From CAYMZZ01 sp046297935 (lineage in GTDB: Bacteria; Bacteroidota; Bacteroidia; Chitinophagales; Chitinophagaceae), in NCBI GenBank assembly GCA_046297935.1, contig JBKBHA010000009.1, positions 105,925 through 169,924 on the forward strand: a DNA stretch of 64,000 nt. The letters are read 5' to 3'. The notes under the pieces are model-generated. The model worked only from the letters and a program-made list of their open reading frames with translations, was not told the origin of the DNA and did not search any database. Below are positions 8,894 through 15,993 of this stretch, one piece after another. The position numbers and the translations under genes are program-made. Each line of letters opens with the position of its first letter. Positions within the stretch are counted from its first letter, which is position 1.

Positions 8894-9364
8894 ATGGATC
8901 ATTCAACAGTGTCTTCAGAAATTACATTTGAACACCATGTGTCAGATGCCGAATTCAGGAAGCGCGTGCGTAAGACGACCATCATCCTGTCGGTGATCAC
9001 CATTATTGAGCTCGCTATTGGTCTGATTATTTACAACATGCACAAGGGTCCCGATCCCAACACCTTCCTGGTGCTGGCGTTCAAAGGCCTGGTGTGCATA
9101 CTCACCCTGGCAAAAGCCTACTATATCGTTTCTGTATTCATGCACCTGGGCGATGAAATTCGCAACCTGATCATGACGATCGTTGTGCCTCTGTTGCTGT
9201 TCATCTGGTTCATTATCGCGTTTATTGTAGATGGTAATTCGTACAAAAACCTTCGCAATACCTACGATCTGCATTTTAAAGAAACCACCATGCCCAAGGG
9301 CCACCACCCTGCAGCAGCTGAGGAAAAACAGCCCGCCGAAAAGCCTGAGCCCGGTAAGCAGTAA
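8894..9364 (+). CDS. Cytochrome c oxidase subunit IV family protein
   Basis: Small accessory subunit (156 aa) with three membrane spans at about residues 29-48, 57-80 and 93-113, containing KAYYIVSVFMHLGDE, a typical signature of the prokaryotic subunit IV (CyoD/CtaF-like) family. The C-terminal tail (PKGHHPAAAEEKQPAEKPEPGKQ region) is hydrophilic and rich in Pro and Glu. It is the last oxidase gene before a strong hairpin terminator, so it closes the act-cox operon. Confidence 0.88.
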   Translation: MDHSTVSSEITFEHHVSDAEFRKRVRKTTIILSVITIIELAIGLIIYNMHKGPDPNTFLVLAFKGLVCILTLAKAYYIVSVFMHLGDEIRNLIMTIVVPLLLFIWFIIAFIVDGNSYKNLRNTYDLHFKETTMPKGHHPAAAEEKQPAEKPEPGKQ

Positions 9365-9384
9365 GGCTCTCATCAATATTTTTG

Positions 9385-9430
9385 CCACCGGCCTGTTTTG
9401 AATCAAACATTCAGAATGGCCGGTGGTTTT
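9385..9430 (+). terminator. Rho-independent terminator after the oxidase operon
   Basis: A 9-bp perfect stem CCACCGGCC (9385-9393) / GGCCGGTGG (9418-9426) with a 24-nt loop, followed by TTTTATTTT. It starts 20 nt after the subunit IV stop and ends about 35 nt before the Sco gene start. It separates the oxidase operon from the maturation genes, though read-through is possible. Confidence 0.8.
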
Positions 9431-9464
9431 ATTTTCGGAACTTTGCCGCCAAATCGAACGAATC

Positions 9465-10292
9465 GTGAATAAGACCGCCCTATATGCCATTGCTCTGGCA
9501 GCGCTGATACCGCTGATCAGCTACTTTGTTGTGAAGCGGCAAAGTGAAAAAAATGTGCTCATGCCCCGGCACTTTCTGCCCGACAGCACCACTACAGTTG
9601 TGCGAAATGGGAAGCAGTACACCGACACGGCCTGGCATCGTTTACCCGACTTTAAACTAACCAACCAACTGGGCCAGACCATTACCTGGAATGAGCTCAA
9701 AGGTAAAGTGGTGGTGGCCGATTTCTTTTTCACGCATTGCCCCACCATTTGCCCCGGCATGACGCTTAATATGCGCCGCCTGCAGCAGGGTATTACCAAC
9801 TCGCAACGTGTAGGCGATAAAACGCCCGATTTTGTACACTACCTTTCCATCAGCATCGACCCCGAACGCGACTCGGTAGAGCGCCTGAAATTCTGGGCCG
9901 ACAAATACCAGATCAATCCCGAAACCTGGTGGCTGCTCACAGGCGATAAAAAGGAGATCTACGATTTTGTGATCAACCACGTGAAGCTGGGGCTGGTAGA
10001 TGGCGATGGGGTCGACAGCAACTTTATACATTCCGACCGCTTCGTGCTGATCGATACATTTCGTCATGTTCGCGGCTACTATCGCGGACTCGACACCGCA
10101 GACCTGGCCCGCCTTTCGAATGATATTATCCTGCTCAGCAAGGAGAAGGATCCTAATAGAAAAAGCTTTTTTGCAGGCAAACTCGAAATAATGGCAGTGG
10201 CATTTTTGGCCGCCATCATCGGTGTTGGCCTGCTGATTTATTTCATAAAACGTAAACCTAAAGATGTTAGCCCCCGTCTGGACCAGGAATGA
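9465..10292 (+). CDS. Sco1/SenC/PrrC-family copper chaperone
   Basis: Membrane-anchored thioredoxin-fold protein that delivers copper to, or reduces, the CuA site of oxidase subunit II. The GTG start at 9465 (NKTALYAIALAALIPLISYF) yields an N-terminal membrane anchor; the longer frame start would place unrelated residues first. The copper-binding motif is THCPTICPGM (C92-x3-C96), with the third ligand His near residue 189 in FIHSDRFVLID. A second hydrophobic segment at the C-terminus (VAFLAAIIGVGLLIYFIKRK) is unusual for Sco proteins and suggests two anchors. It overlaps the next gene by 29 nt. Confidence 0.9.
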   Translation: MNKTALYAIALAALIPLISYFVVKRQSEKNVLMPRHFLPDSTTTVVRNGKQYTDTAWHRLPDFKLTNQLGQTITWNELKGKVVVADFFFTHCPTICPGMTLNMRRLQQGITNSQRVGDKTPDFVHYLSISIDPERDSVERLKFWADKYQINPETWWLLTGDKKEIYDFVINHVKLGLVDGDGVDSNFIHSDRFVLIDTFRHVRGYYRGLDTADLARLSNDIILLSKEKDPNRKSFFAGKLEIMAVAFLAAIIGVGLLIYFIKRKPKDVSPRLDQE

Positions 10293-10845
10293 CCGTAAAG
10301 CCAATGCACTCATTCTTTCATTTTCTGTAATTGTATTCGCCGCTGTTGTTGTTTTAAACCGCATCAAACTCGATGTAAACCTCGGGTTCGATGTGCATAT
10401 TTTTGCACTGGTCAACGCCCTGATCAATTCCACCGTCACCGTGCTGTTGATCGCTGCACTTGTGGCGGTGAAAAAGAAACTGTACAAACTGCATCGCAAC
10501 TTGATGTTGCTGGCCATGCTGCTTTCCATCCTTTTCCTGGTCAGCTATATCTGTCACCACCTGTTTGCCGGCGATACGGTTTTTGGCGACATGGATGGCG
10601 ATGGAAAACTGAGCGAAATTGAAAAGTCGGAGATCGGTAGCTCACGTACCCTTTACCTGATTGTACTTGCTACCCATATTCCGCTGGCCGGACTGATCCT
10701 TCCCTTCATCCTGTTCACCGCCTATCGCGCACTGACAGGAGAGTATACCCGCCACAAAAAACTGGCAAAAATTACCTGGCCTGTTTGGTTGTATGTGGCT
10801 ATTACGGGAGTGTTGGTGTATTGGATGATAAGCCCCTACTATTGA
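10264..10845 (+). CDS. DUF420 membrane protein with an EF-hand-like loop
   Basis: Five-span membrane protein of the DUF420 (CtaM/YozB-like) family, which accompanies oxidase assembly genes. Conserved His residues of the family are visible in LHRNLMLLAML, SYICHHLF and LATHIPLAGLILPF. Between two spans (about residues 103-114) lies DMDGDGKLSEIE, which matches the canonical 12-residue EF-hand loop (D1, D3, D5, G6, hydrophobic 8, E12). The start overlaps the end of the Sco gene by 29 nt, indicating coupled translation. The family role is assembly-related; calcium binding is inferred. Confidence 0.85.
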   Translation: MLAPVWTRNDRKANALILSFSVIVFAAVVVLNRIKLDVNLGFDVHIFALVNALINSTVTVLLIAALVAVKKKLYKLHRNLMLLAMLLSILFLVSYICHHLFAGDTVFGDMDGDGKLSEIEKSEIGSSRTLYLIVLATHIPLAGLILPFILFTAYRALTGEYTRHKKLAKITWPVWLYVAITGVLVYWMISPYY

Positions 10846-10853
10846 GTTGTTGA

Positions 10854-10935
10854 CCTGCCTGCCGGCAGGCAGGGTTGTTTGGTTGTTTAGTTGTTGAATT
10901 GTTGAATTGTTGAATTGTTGGGTTGTTGAATTGTT
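10854..10935 (+). repeat. 20-bp palindrome plus AATTGTTG octamer tail
   Basis: Eight bases after the DUF420 stop is the perfect palindrome CCTGCCTGCCGGCAGGCAGG (10854-10873), then GTTGTTTGGTTGTTTAGTTG and about five copies of AATTGTTG. The octamer is the reverse complement of the CAACAATT array at 12.92-12.96 kb. Confidence 0.85.
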
Positions 10936-10963
10936 GAGGTGTTGGTATGTTCGGGAGTATATC

Positions 10964-11096
10964 ATCTGCGTTAATCTGTGTAAAAATCTGCGTAAATCTG
11001 AGGGAACAGAACTGTTGCTCCAGTCAGAAATAAACCTACGGATTAGGTTTTCTCTTCCCACAGATTTACACAGATTTGTACACAGATTTATACACG
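10964..11096. repeat. Dispersed ATCTGYG repeat, copy 1
   Basis: Copy of the main dispersed family. It has ATCTGCG/ATCTGTG units leading into ATCTGAGGGAACAGAACTG. After a 40-nt centre, CTTCCCACAGATTTACACAG and similar units read in the opposite sense, giving an inverted layout. It fills the gap before the alkyltransferase-like gene and leaves about 30 nt for that gene's own leader. Confidence 0.8.
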
Positions 11097-11126
11097 CATG
11101 AACGCTGAAGTATACACAGTTGTGCC

Positions 11127-11519
11127 ATGGCAATGAAAAAAACTAACAAACCCAAAGAGGAAACCCTTCGTTCGGTTCTGCCCAGTGGGCAGGAGGAGAA
11201 CAGTTTCTTTGAGCAGGTATACGATATTGTACGCCAGATTCCGCGAGGGCGGGTTACGAGTTATGGTGCCATTGCTGCTGCACTCGGATCAAAGTCGTCG
11301 GCACGTATGGTGGGTTGGGCCATGAATGCAGTAGGCAAACAAACTCCTGCTGTACCCGCACATCGCGTGGTCAACCGCGTAGGACTGTTGAGCGGCAAAC
11401 ATCATTTCAATCCACCCGAAGCAATGCAAAAGCGCCTGGAGCGCGAAGGAGTGAAAGTAAAGGACGATCAGGTGGTGGATTTTAAAAAGAAGTTCTGGGA
11501 TCCGATGCGTGAGGGGTGA
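11127..11519 (+). CDS. Alkyltransferase-like protein (MGMT family, no active-site Cys)
   Basis: DNA-binding domain of the O6-methylguanine-DNA methyltransferase family (130 aa, no N-terminal domain). The helix-turn-helix and arginine-finger regions are present (VRQIPRGRVTSYGAIAAALG, SSARMVGWAMNA). The active-site PCHR is replaced by PAHRVVNRVG, so alkyl transfer to Cys is impossible. Such ATL proteins bind O6-alkylguanine and are thought to flag lesions for nucleotide excision repair. The start may be 11127 or the ATG at 11133. The stop lies inside the beginning of a GTGAGAG microsatellite. Confidence 0.9.
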   Translation: MAMKKTNKPKEETLRSVLPSGQEENSFFEQVYDIVRQIPRGRVTSYGAIAAALGSKSSARMVGWAMNAVGKQTPAVPAHRVVNRVGLLSGKHHFNPPEAMQKRLEREGVKVKDDQVVDFKKKFWDPMREG

Positions 11520-11590
11520 AAGGTGAGAGGTGAGAGGTGAAAGGTGAAAGGTGAAAGGTGAGAGGTGAGAGGTGAGAGGTGAGAGGTGAA
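11511..11590 (+). repeat. Heptamer microsatellite (GTGAGAG/GTGAAAG), sense copy
   Basis: About eleven 7-nt units of the form GTGAGAG or GTGAAAG that begin within the last codons of the alkyltransferase-like gene and run downstream. The same heptamer occurs in reverse complement at 11753-11843 and again in sense orientation after the MarR gene at 59.75 kb. Confidence 0.95.
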
Positions 11591-11608
11591 ATGGAGACTT
11601 CAAACGGC

Positions 11609-11665
11609 CATCTGCGTAAATCTGTGCAAAAATCTGCGTCATCTGCGGGAACAGAACTGCTGCAC
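11609..11665 (+). repeat. Dispersed ATCTGYG repeat, copy 2 (half element)
   Basis: A single half element: ATCTGCGTAAATCTGTGC units ending in ATCTGCGGGAACAGAACTGC. No inverted partner follows within 100 nt. Confidence 0.75.
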
Positions 11666-11752
11666 TACTATGAGGCACGCGAACAGTAAATGATTTTCAG
11701 TCTCCGGGGGATTTAGACAATTTTTGAATTGATGTCACAGATAAATTTCGCC

Positions 11753-11843
11753 CATTCACCATTCACCTTTCACCATTCACCTCTCACCTTTCACCATTCA
11801 CCTCTCACCTTTCACCTTTCACCTTTCACCTTTCACCTCTCTC
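11753..11843 (-). repeat. Heptamer microsatellite, reverse-complement copy
   Basis: About twelve units of CTCTCAC/CTTTCAC/CATTCAC, the reverse complement of the array at 11511-11590. It overlaps the last 25 nt of the minus-strand DUF5522 gene, so on that gene's coding strand it reads as a GTGAGAG tail. Confidence 0.95.
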
Positions 11844-12013
11844 TCCCCCAACAGCCTACTCCTCCTGGGTTCCGGTACATTTTCAAAATCGAACGGGCAA
11901 TGCAAACAGCCATTGCCACAACAATAGCCTCGCGCCAGGTGATATTTTTCCGTTAATACCACCAATCCTTCTTCGTTCACATAGTAATGAACACCTTCAA
12001 TCCATTCCAGCAT
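11819..12013 (-). CDS. DUF5522 small Cys-rich protein
   Basis: Short protein (64 aa) with GYCCGNGCLHCPFDF, a four-Cys cluster characteristic of DUF5522, preceded by YYVNEEGLVVLTEKYHLARG. The four Cys could bind a metal, which is an inference. Its start overlaps the trmB 3' end by 17 nt, so the two are translationally linked. The last eight or so residues (REVKGER) are encoded by the heptamer microsatellite and are unlikely to be functional. Confidence 0.8.
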   Translation of the reverse strand: MLEWIEGVHYYVNEEGLVVLTEKYHLARGYCCGNGCLHCPFDFENVPEPRRSRLLGEREVKGER

Positions 12014-12704
12014 TGGTTAGTACTTGTTTAAGTTCATCGTCTTTTTCACGGTCCGGTAGTTGCGACGGTAGTTGAAACCGCAGGTAATGTACCCGGTTGC
12101 TTCCCGCAATATCCAGCGACTCGTAATGTGTTTTAATCGCCAGTTCGGCACTTAGCTCTTCACCTGCATACAGATCGTCAATATCGGCTTCGGTTTTGCA
12201 ACCATACATCTGCAGCACCAGTTTGGTAAAGCGGTACAGGTCCGGACTGTCGGTCTTTAAGTGTATACAACCCCCCGGCCGTAGAATTTGTTGATATAGG
12301 CGCAGGAATTTTGGGTGGGTGAGCCTCTTTCTGATCTTGCTCAACCTCAGCTGCGGATCTGGAAAAGTGATCCAGATTTCAGCTACCTCACCCGGAGCGA
12401 AGTAGTTGGTTATCTGGTCAATCTGTGTACGCAGGAAGCCGGCATTCTTCAGGCCCTGCTGCAGGCATTTGCGGGCACCCACCCATATTCGGTTGCCTTT
12501 TTGATCAATGCCCAGAAAATTGCGGTCGGCATAAAGCTGCGCCAGGCCAACTGTGTATTCACCCTTGCCACAGGCAAGCTCCAGGGTAATGGGATTTTCG
12601 TTGCCAAAAAACTCCGCCCATTTGCCGGCCATTCCTTCAGGGTATTGAAATACGTTCGGGAAGGTTGTAAGCTCCGCAAAACGAACCAGTTTTTTTTGTC
12701 CCAT
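11997..12704 (-). CDS. trmB: tRNA (guanine-46-N7)-methyltransferase TrmB
   Basis: SAM-dependent methyltransferase that makes m7G46 in the tRNA variable loop. The ATG at 12704 (MGQKKLVRFAELTTFPNVFQ) is chosen because the longer frame adds 19 atypical residues. Visible motifs: ITLELACGKGEYTVGLA (SAM-binding motif I), NFLGIDQKGNRIW, the family signature ITFPDPQLRLSKIRKRLTHP, and the substrate-binding TDSPDLYRFT. About 235 aa, normal length. It is upstream of and overlaps the DUF5522 gene. Confidence 0.95.
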   Translation of the reverse strand: MGQKKLVRFAELTTFPNVFQYPEGMAGKWAEFFGNENPITLELACGKGEYTVGLAQLYADRNFLGIDQKGNRIWVGARKCLQQGLKNAGFLRTQIDQITNYFAPGEVAEIWITFPDPQLRLSKIRKRLTHPKFLRLYQQILRPGGCIHLKTDSPDLYRFTKLVLQMYGCKTEADIDDLYAGEELSAELAIKTHYESLDIAGSNRVHYLRFQLPSQLPDREKDDELKQVLTNAGMD

Positions 12705-12749
12705 TTTTGAAAAATAAAGAATGCAAAAGTAAAAAGAAGAGTCCCAGCT

Positions 12750-12868
12750 CAATCTGTGCAAATCTGTGGGAACAGGACTTTTGCTCTATCGGCCTGCTGG
12801 CTAAAAGCGCGAGCTTTTCTGTTCCCGCAGATTTGCACAGATTTTTACGCAGATGACGCAGATTACAA
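12750..12868. repeat. Dispersed ATCTGYG repeat, copy 3 (complete inverted element)
   Basis: A compact complete copy: AATCTGTGCAAATCTGTGGG AACAGG, then a central stretch of about 45 nt (CTATCGGCCTGCTGG, GCGAGCTTTT), then CTGTTCCCGCAGATTTGCAC and ACGCAGATGACGCAGATT. The two ends are inverted copies of each other and would form a long stem. Confidence 0.85.
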
Positions 12869-12893
12869 CAACAAAACAACTCACGATAGAACA

Positions 12894-12966
12894 ACTAAAC
12901 AGCAAAACAACAAAACAACTCAACAATTCAACAATTCAACAATTCAACAATTCAACAATTCAACAT
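12894..12966 (-). repeat. CAACAATT octamer array after the DUF3078 gene
   Basis: ACAACTAAACAGCAAAACAA followed by at least five tandem CAACAATT units ending 2 nt from the DUF3078 stop codon. On the coding strand it reads AATTGTTG immediately after the stop, the same orientation as the tail after DUF420 at 10.9 kb. Confidence 0.95.
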
Positions 12967-12967
12967 C

Positions 12968-13900
12968 TTAAAACTTGACCAACAGCCCCAGCCCCACCAA
13001 CGATTTCAACTGCAGCCCTGCGCCTTCACCCGTTTTACCAAACAGGCGTACATCATCGTCATAAATCATATCCACGCTCCATGTCATCGACAACACTTTA
13101 CTTATTTTTACATTCAGCACATTGGTCATGTACAGGTCAATGTTTTGTGGGTTGTTCTTGTAGTTTGAAAAAAGGTCCAACCGGCCTTTGTAGGTAACTA
13201 TTTTATTGAACTCTTTGAAATAGTTGATTGATGCAAAGGCTCCAATTTCGTTGGCGCTATGTTTACCAGGCTCCACACCGTAAAGCCCCTGGGCCGAAAG
13301 GGAATCATCCTTTACGATCGTCCAACGCACCGTTGCCGGAGATATAAAAATCGACAGATCGCTATTGGGCTTGTAGTCGATACCAGGGCTAAATAGTACA
13401 TAGGCCGGCGATAGAAAAGCAGAAGAGAATGTCTTTACATTTTCCGGATAGGTATAGCCTTTGAACAATTGCGAGCGGAAGTTGAACAGGCCCGCCACGT
13501 TTACTTTTGGTCCAATGGCGTAGCCGTATTTGGAGAGGATATCGATACGGTCATCGTTTTTGCGGCTGCCCAGGCTGCTGGTGCGTACATAGCCCAGGTT
13601 GAAGTCGAGCGTATTGTCCCAGCTATGTTTATCTTTTTTGTAGAACGCGAACAGGCTCAGCACGGAATTTACAGAAAGAGAAAAATCGTCGCCACCCGCA
13701 GCCCAGTTGCTTAGCGAACCTTGCGAAACGTTGATGCCGTAAAGGCCGCCCTTTCGCCACACTTTGCTGGTAGTGTCGTTTGGATCTTTTTTGACGCTCC
13801 GGTTTGCATCGTCACGCAGTTTTTTCACCGTCTCGTCCTGAGCAAAACCTGTCAGTGTCAGTCCCAACAGCATACAAAGAGTCAGCCCCTGTTTTTTCAT
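12968..13900 (-). CDS. DUF3078 outer-membrane protein
   Basis: A 310-aa protein with an N-terminal Sec signal (MKKQGLTLCMLLGLTLTGFA-QDE). The DUF3078 features follow: WRKGGLYGINVSQGSLSNWAAGGDDFSLSV-type opening strands, then alternating amphipathic strands to a C-terminal aromatic residue (LVGLGLLVKF), typical of a beta-barrel inserted in the outer membrane. Function unknown. It stands alone on the minus strand between repeats and the tRNA-like RNA. Confidence 0.85.
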   Translation of the reverse strand: MKKQGLTLCMLLGLTLTGFAQDETVKKLRDDANRSVKKDPNDTTSKVWRKGGLYGINVSQGSLSNWAAGGDDFSLSVNSVLSLFAFYKKDKHSWDNTLDFNLGYVRTSSLGSRKNDDRIDILSKYGYAIGPKVNVAGLFNFRSQLFKGYTYPENVKTFSSAFLSPAYVLFSPGIDYKPNSDLSIFISPATVRWTIVKDDSLSAQGLYGVEPGKHSANEIGAFASINYFKEFNKIVTYKGRLDLFSNYKNNPQNIDLYMTNVLNVKISKVLSMTWSVDMIYDDDVRLFGKTGEGAGLQLKSLVGLGLLVKF

Positions 13901-14063
13901 ACAGTATGATTTTGCGCAAATTTACAGAACTGCGCACGTAAAGAAGGGCTGAAGCAAGTTGAATAATAATGGAAATTAAACTGATGGAGCAGGCACAAAA
14001 AAAAGCCTTTGCAAGGCATGGAAATACAGAGCAAAGGCAAACAATCACATGAGAAAAAGCAGC

Positions 14064-14236
14064 TGTAGGGGGAGGAGTCGAACCTCCACGAGGCAGTTAG
14101 CCATAATGCAAATTCCAGTGGTCAACCCTGGTCGGTTCCCAACGAAAGCTGGGCACCGGCTCTACATTACGTTTATCCTGTTGTCCTCACCCTCGAGACG
14201 AGAGGGCATGTCTGCCAAAAATTTCATCACCCCACA
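14064..14236 (-). ncRNA. Unidentified tRNA-like structured RNA
   Basis: On the minus strand the 5' end UGUGGGG (14236-14230) pairs with CCCUACA (14070-14064) as a 7-bp acceptor-like stem. UG and a class II tRNA-like D-arm (AUG ... CAU with GG in the loop) come next. Near the 3' end is a perfect 5-bp T-arm, GGAGG-UUCGACU-CCUCC (14087-14071). Between D- and T-arms are about 120 nt instead of a normal anticodon/variable region. They hold a CCCUC/GAGGG hairpin with a 7-nt loop (14206-14190), a long hairpin with G-U pairs (14160-14131) and CCAG/CUGG. The G-U pairs favour the minus strand. It is not a recognisable tmRNA (no ALAA tag) and no CCA is encoded. An interrupted or decayed tRNA-Leu is another possibility. 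Confidence 0.5.
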
Positions 14237-14406
14237 GTATAGATTCGCACAGCTTTCGAGTTTTGATTTTCAGCCGTGCTTCAAAGAACGTTGACAAGAC
14301 AAATATCGATCAAAACGGCATTTCGTTCCAAATTTTTCAACAAATATTTTGAAAGTATAGAAATTATTCAAATATTTGCCATTATGAATGAAAAAATCTA
14401 AAAACC

Positions 14407-14883
14407 ATGGATAAATCGGGCGGTAAATTGAATCTCGACAAACTCGATCTCGAGATCATGCATCACATGATGGAAAACGCGGAAATATCTTACGCCGATC
14501 TGGGTAAGAAACTCTTTGTATCAGGCGGAACCATACATGTGCGGATTAAGAAATTACAGGAGGCAGGCGTGGTGAAAGGTACTAAACTTAGTGTAGACAT
14601 CAAGCAACTGGGTTATGATGTTATTGCTTTCATTGGAATTTACCTGAAAGAAAGTTCACTTTACGACACCGTGGCACGTGAGCTGCAAAAGATACCTGAA
14701 GTAGTACGCGTAAACTATACCACGGGCAACTATAGCATGTTTGTAGAAGTGGTATGTAAGGATATTTCGCAGCTTCGCTATGTACTGCACGATCAATTGC
14801 AAAAAATACGAGGCATCGAACGCACCGAAACCCTTATTTCGCTCGAGGAAAGTTTGAATCGGAATGTGCGTGTATTACCCTGA
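14407..14883 (+). CDS. Lrp/AsnC family transcriptional regulator
   Basis: 158-aa leucine-responsive regulator type protein. The N-terminal winged HTH is visible in LDLEIMHHMMENAEISYADL and VSGGTIHVRIKKLQEAGVVK, and the C-terminal RAM/AsnC ligand domain in VIAFIGIYLKESSLYDTVA through GIERTETLISLEES. It would sense an amino acid or related ligand as an octamer. The ABC permease gene starts 24 nt downstream on the same strand, so the two may be co-transcribed. Confidence 0.93.
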   Translation: MDKSGGKLNLDKLDLEIMHHMMENAEISYADLGKKLFVSGGTIHVRIKKLQEAGVVKGTKLSVDIKQLGYDVIAFIGIYLKESSLYDTVARELQKIPEVVRVNYTTGNYSMFVEVVCKDISQLRYVLHDQLQKIRGIERTETLISLEESLNRNVRVLP

Positions 14884-14907
14884 TCAATTCTTTGTTATCT
14901 TGCTGCC

Positions 14908-15990
14908 GTGAGCAACCCATCTGTCAGTTTTCAACAAGCGGCCTGGAAACGGTTACGCAAAAACCGCCTGGCCATGGCGGGACTGATACTGATTCTGATA
15001 TCGATGTTGCTGGCAGCAACATCATATTTGTTTGCACCCGACGGATCGCCTTTTGCCAACCGCCAGATCGTTGAAATCGGCGGCAGCAAACCGGGCAGCC
15101 ATTACCAGTTTCTGCTCGTTAAAAAGGAAAGGCAGCCTGAGCAGGCCGGCTTCTTTAAACGATTGTTGAGCGGGCAGGAAGATGCTTACTACTACATCCC
15201 CATCGTTAGCCATACCAGTATCGGCGATTCCATAAAAGTGGAAAAGCTGATCGATCGCAACCTGGTCGATACTCAATCCTATGCATTATCTCAACTGGCA
15301 CCAGAACCGGTGGTAGGGCAGACTTTCTGGCTGGGCACCGATAAGTTTGGTCGCGATATTGCCAGCCGCATCATGCTGGGCACGCGTGTGAGTTTAAGTG
15401 TTGGATTGATTACCGTGTTGATTTCATTGACCATTGGCCTCGTTCTCGGTTCGCTGGCGGGTTACTATCGCGGCCGCACCGACGATATTATCATGTGGTT
15501 TATCAATATCATTTGGAGTATACCTACACTGCTCCTGGTATTTGCTATCACGCTGGCGCTTGGCCGGGGTTTCTGGCAGGTATTTATTGCAGTAGGCTTT
15601 ACCATGTGGGTGAGTGTGGCCCGACTGGTACGTGGGCAGGTGCTGGCGCTGCGCGAGCTTGAATATATTGAAGCGGCCCGTGCGCTGGGTTATAATCGTT
15701 TTCGGATAATTGTAAAACATATCTGGCCCAATATCATGGGGCCTGTCATTGTAATAGCCGCTTCCAACTTTGCATCGGCTATTGTAATTGAAGCCGGGCT
15801 CAGCTTTTTGGGTATTGGTGTACAGCCGCCACAGCCAAGCTGGGGACTGATGATGAAGGAGAATTACAATTTCATCATTACGCAAAACCCGGCGCTGGCA
15901 CTGGCACCAGGCGTGGCCATTATGTTGCTGGTGCTAGCATTCAATTTGCTGGGAAATGGTCTGCGCGATGCGCTCAATGTGCGCAATTAA
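14908..15990 (+). CDS. OppC/DppC-type ABC transporter permease
   Basis: Inner-membrane permease of a peptide/nickel-type importer (360 aa, GTG start). The N-terminal OppC_N span (LAMAGLILILISMLLAATSY) is followed by an extracytoplasmic domain of about 110 residues. The core domain has the conserved FGRDIASRIMLGTRVSLSVG and the EAA loop EYIEAARALGYNRFRIIVKH. The partner permease, binding protein and ATPases are not in the window, so this is an orphan subunit, as is often seen in Bacteroidota. Substrate unknown. Confidence 0.92.
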   Translation: MSNPSVSFQQAAWKRLRKNRLAMAGLILILISMLLAATSYLFAPDGSPFANRQIVEIGGSKPGSHYQFLLVKKERQPEQAGFFKRLLSGQEDAYYYIPIVSHTSIGDSIKVEKLIDRNLVDTQSYALSQLAPEPVVGQTFWLGTDKFGRDIASRIMLGTRVSLSVGLITVLISLTIGLVLGSLAGYYRGRTDDIIMWFINIIWSIPTLLLVFAITLALGRGFWQVFIAVGFTMWVSVARLVRGQVLALRELEYIEAARALGYNRFRIIVKHIWPNIMGPVIVIAASNFASAIVIEAGLSFLGIGVQPPQPSWGLMMKENYNFIITQNPALALAPGVAIMLLVLAFNLLGNGLRDALNVRN

Positions 15991-15993
15991 TCC

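Noticed and set aside
11729..11956. Plus-strand frame encoding SPFTFHHSPLTFH-type repeats
   Set aside because: Translation of the heptamer array; no conserved sequence outside it.
14064..14236. tmRNA (ssrA)
   Set aside because: Too short, no tag ending in ALAA followed by stop, and the 5' D-region is class II tRNA-like, not the GGATTCGAC type of tmRNA.
14049..14294. 81-codon plus-strand frame
   Set aside because: Coincides with the structured RNA; sequence is compositionally odd and has no ribosome-binding context.
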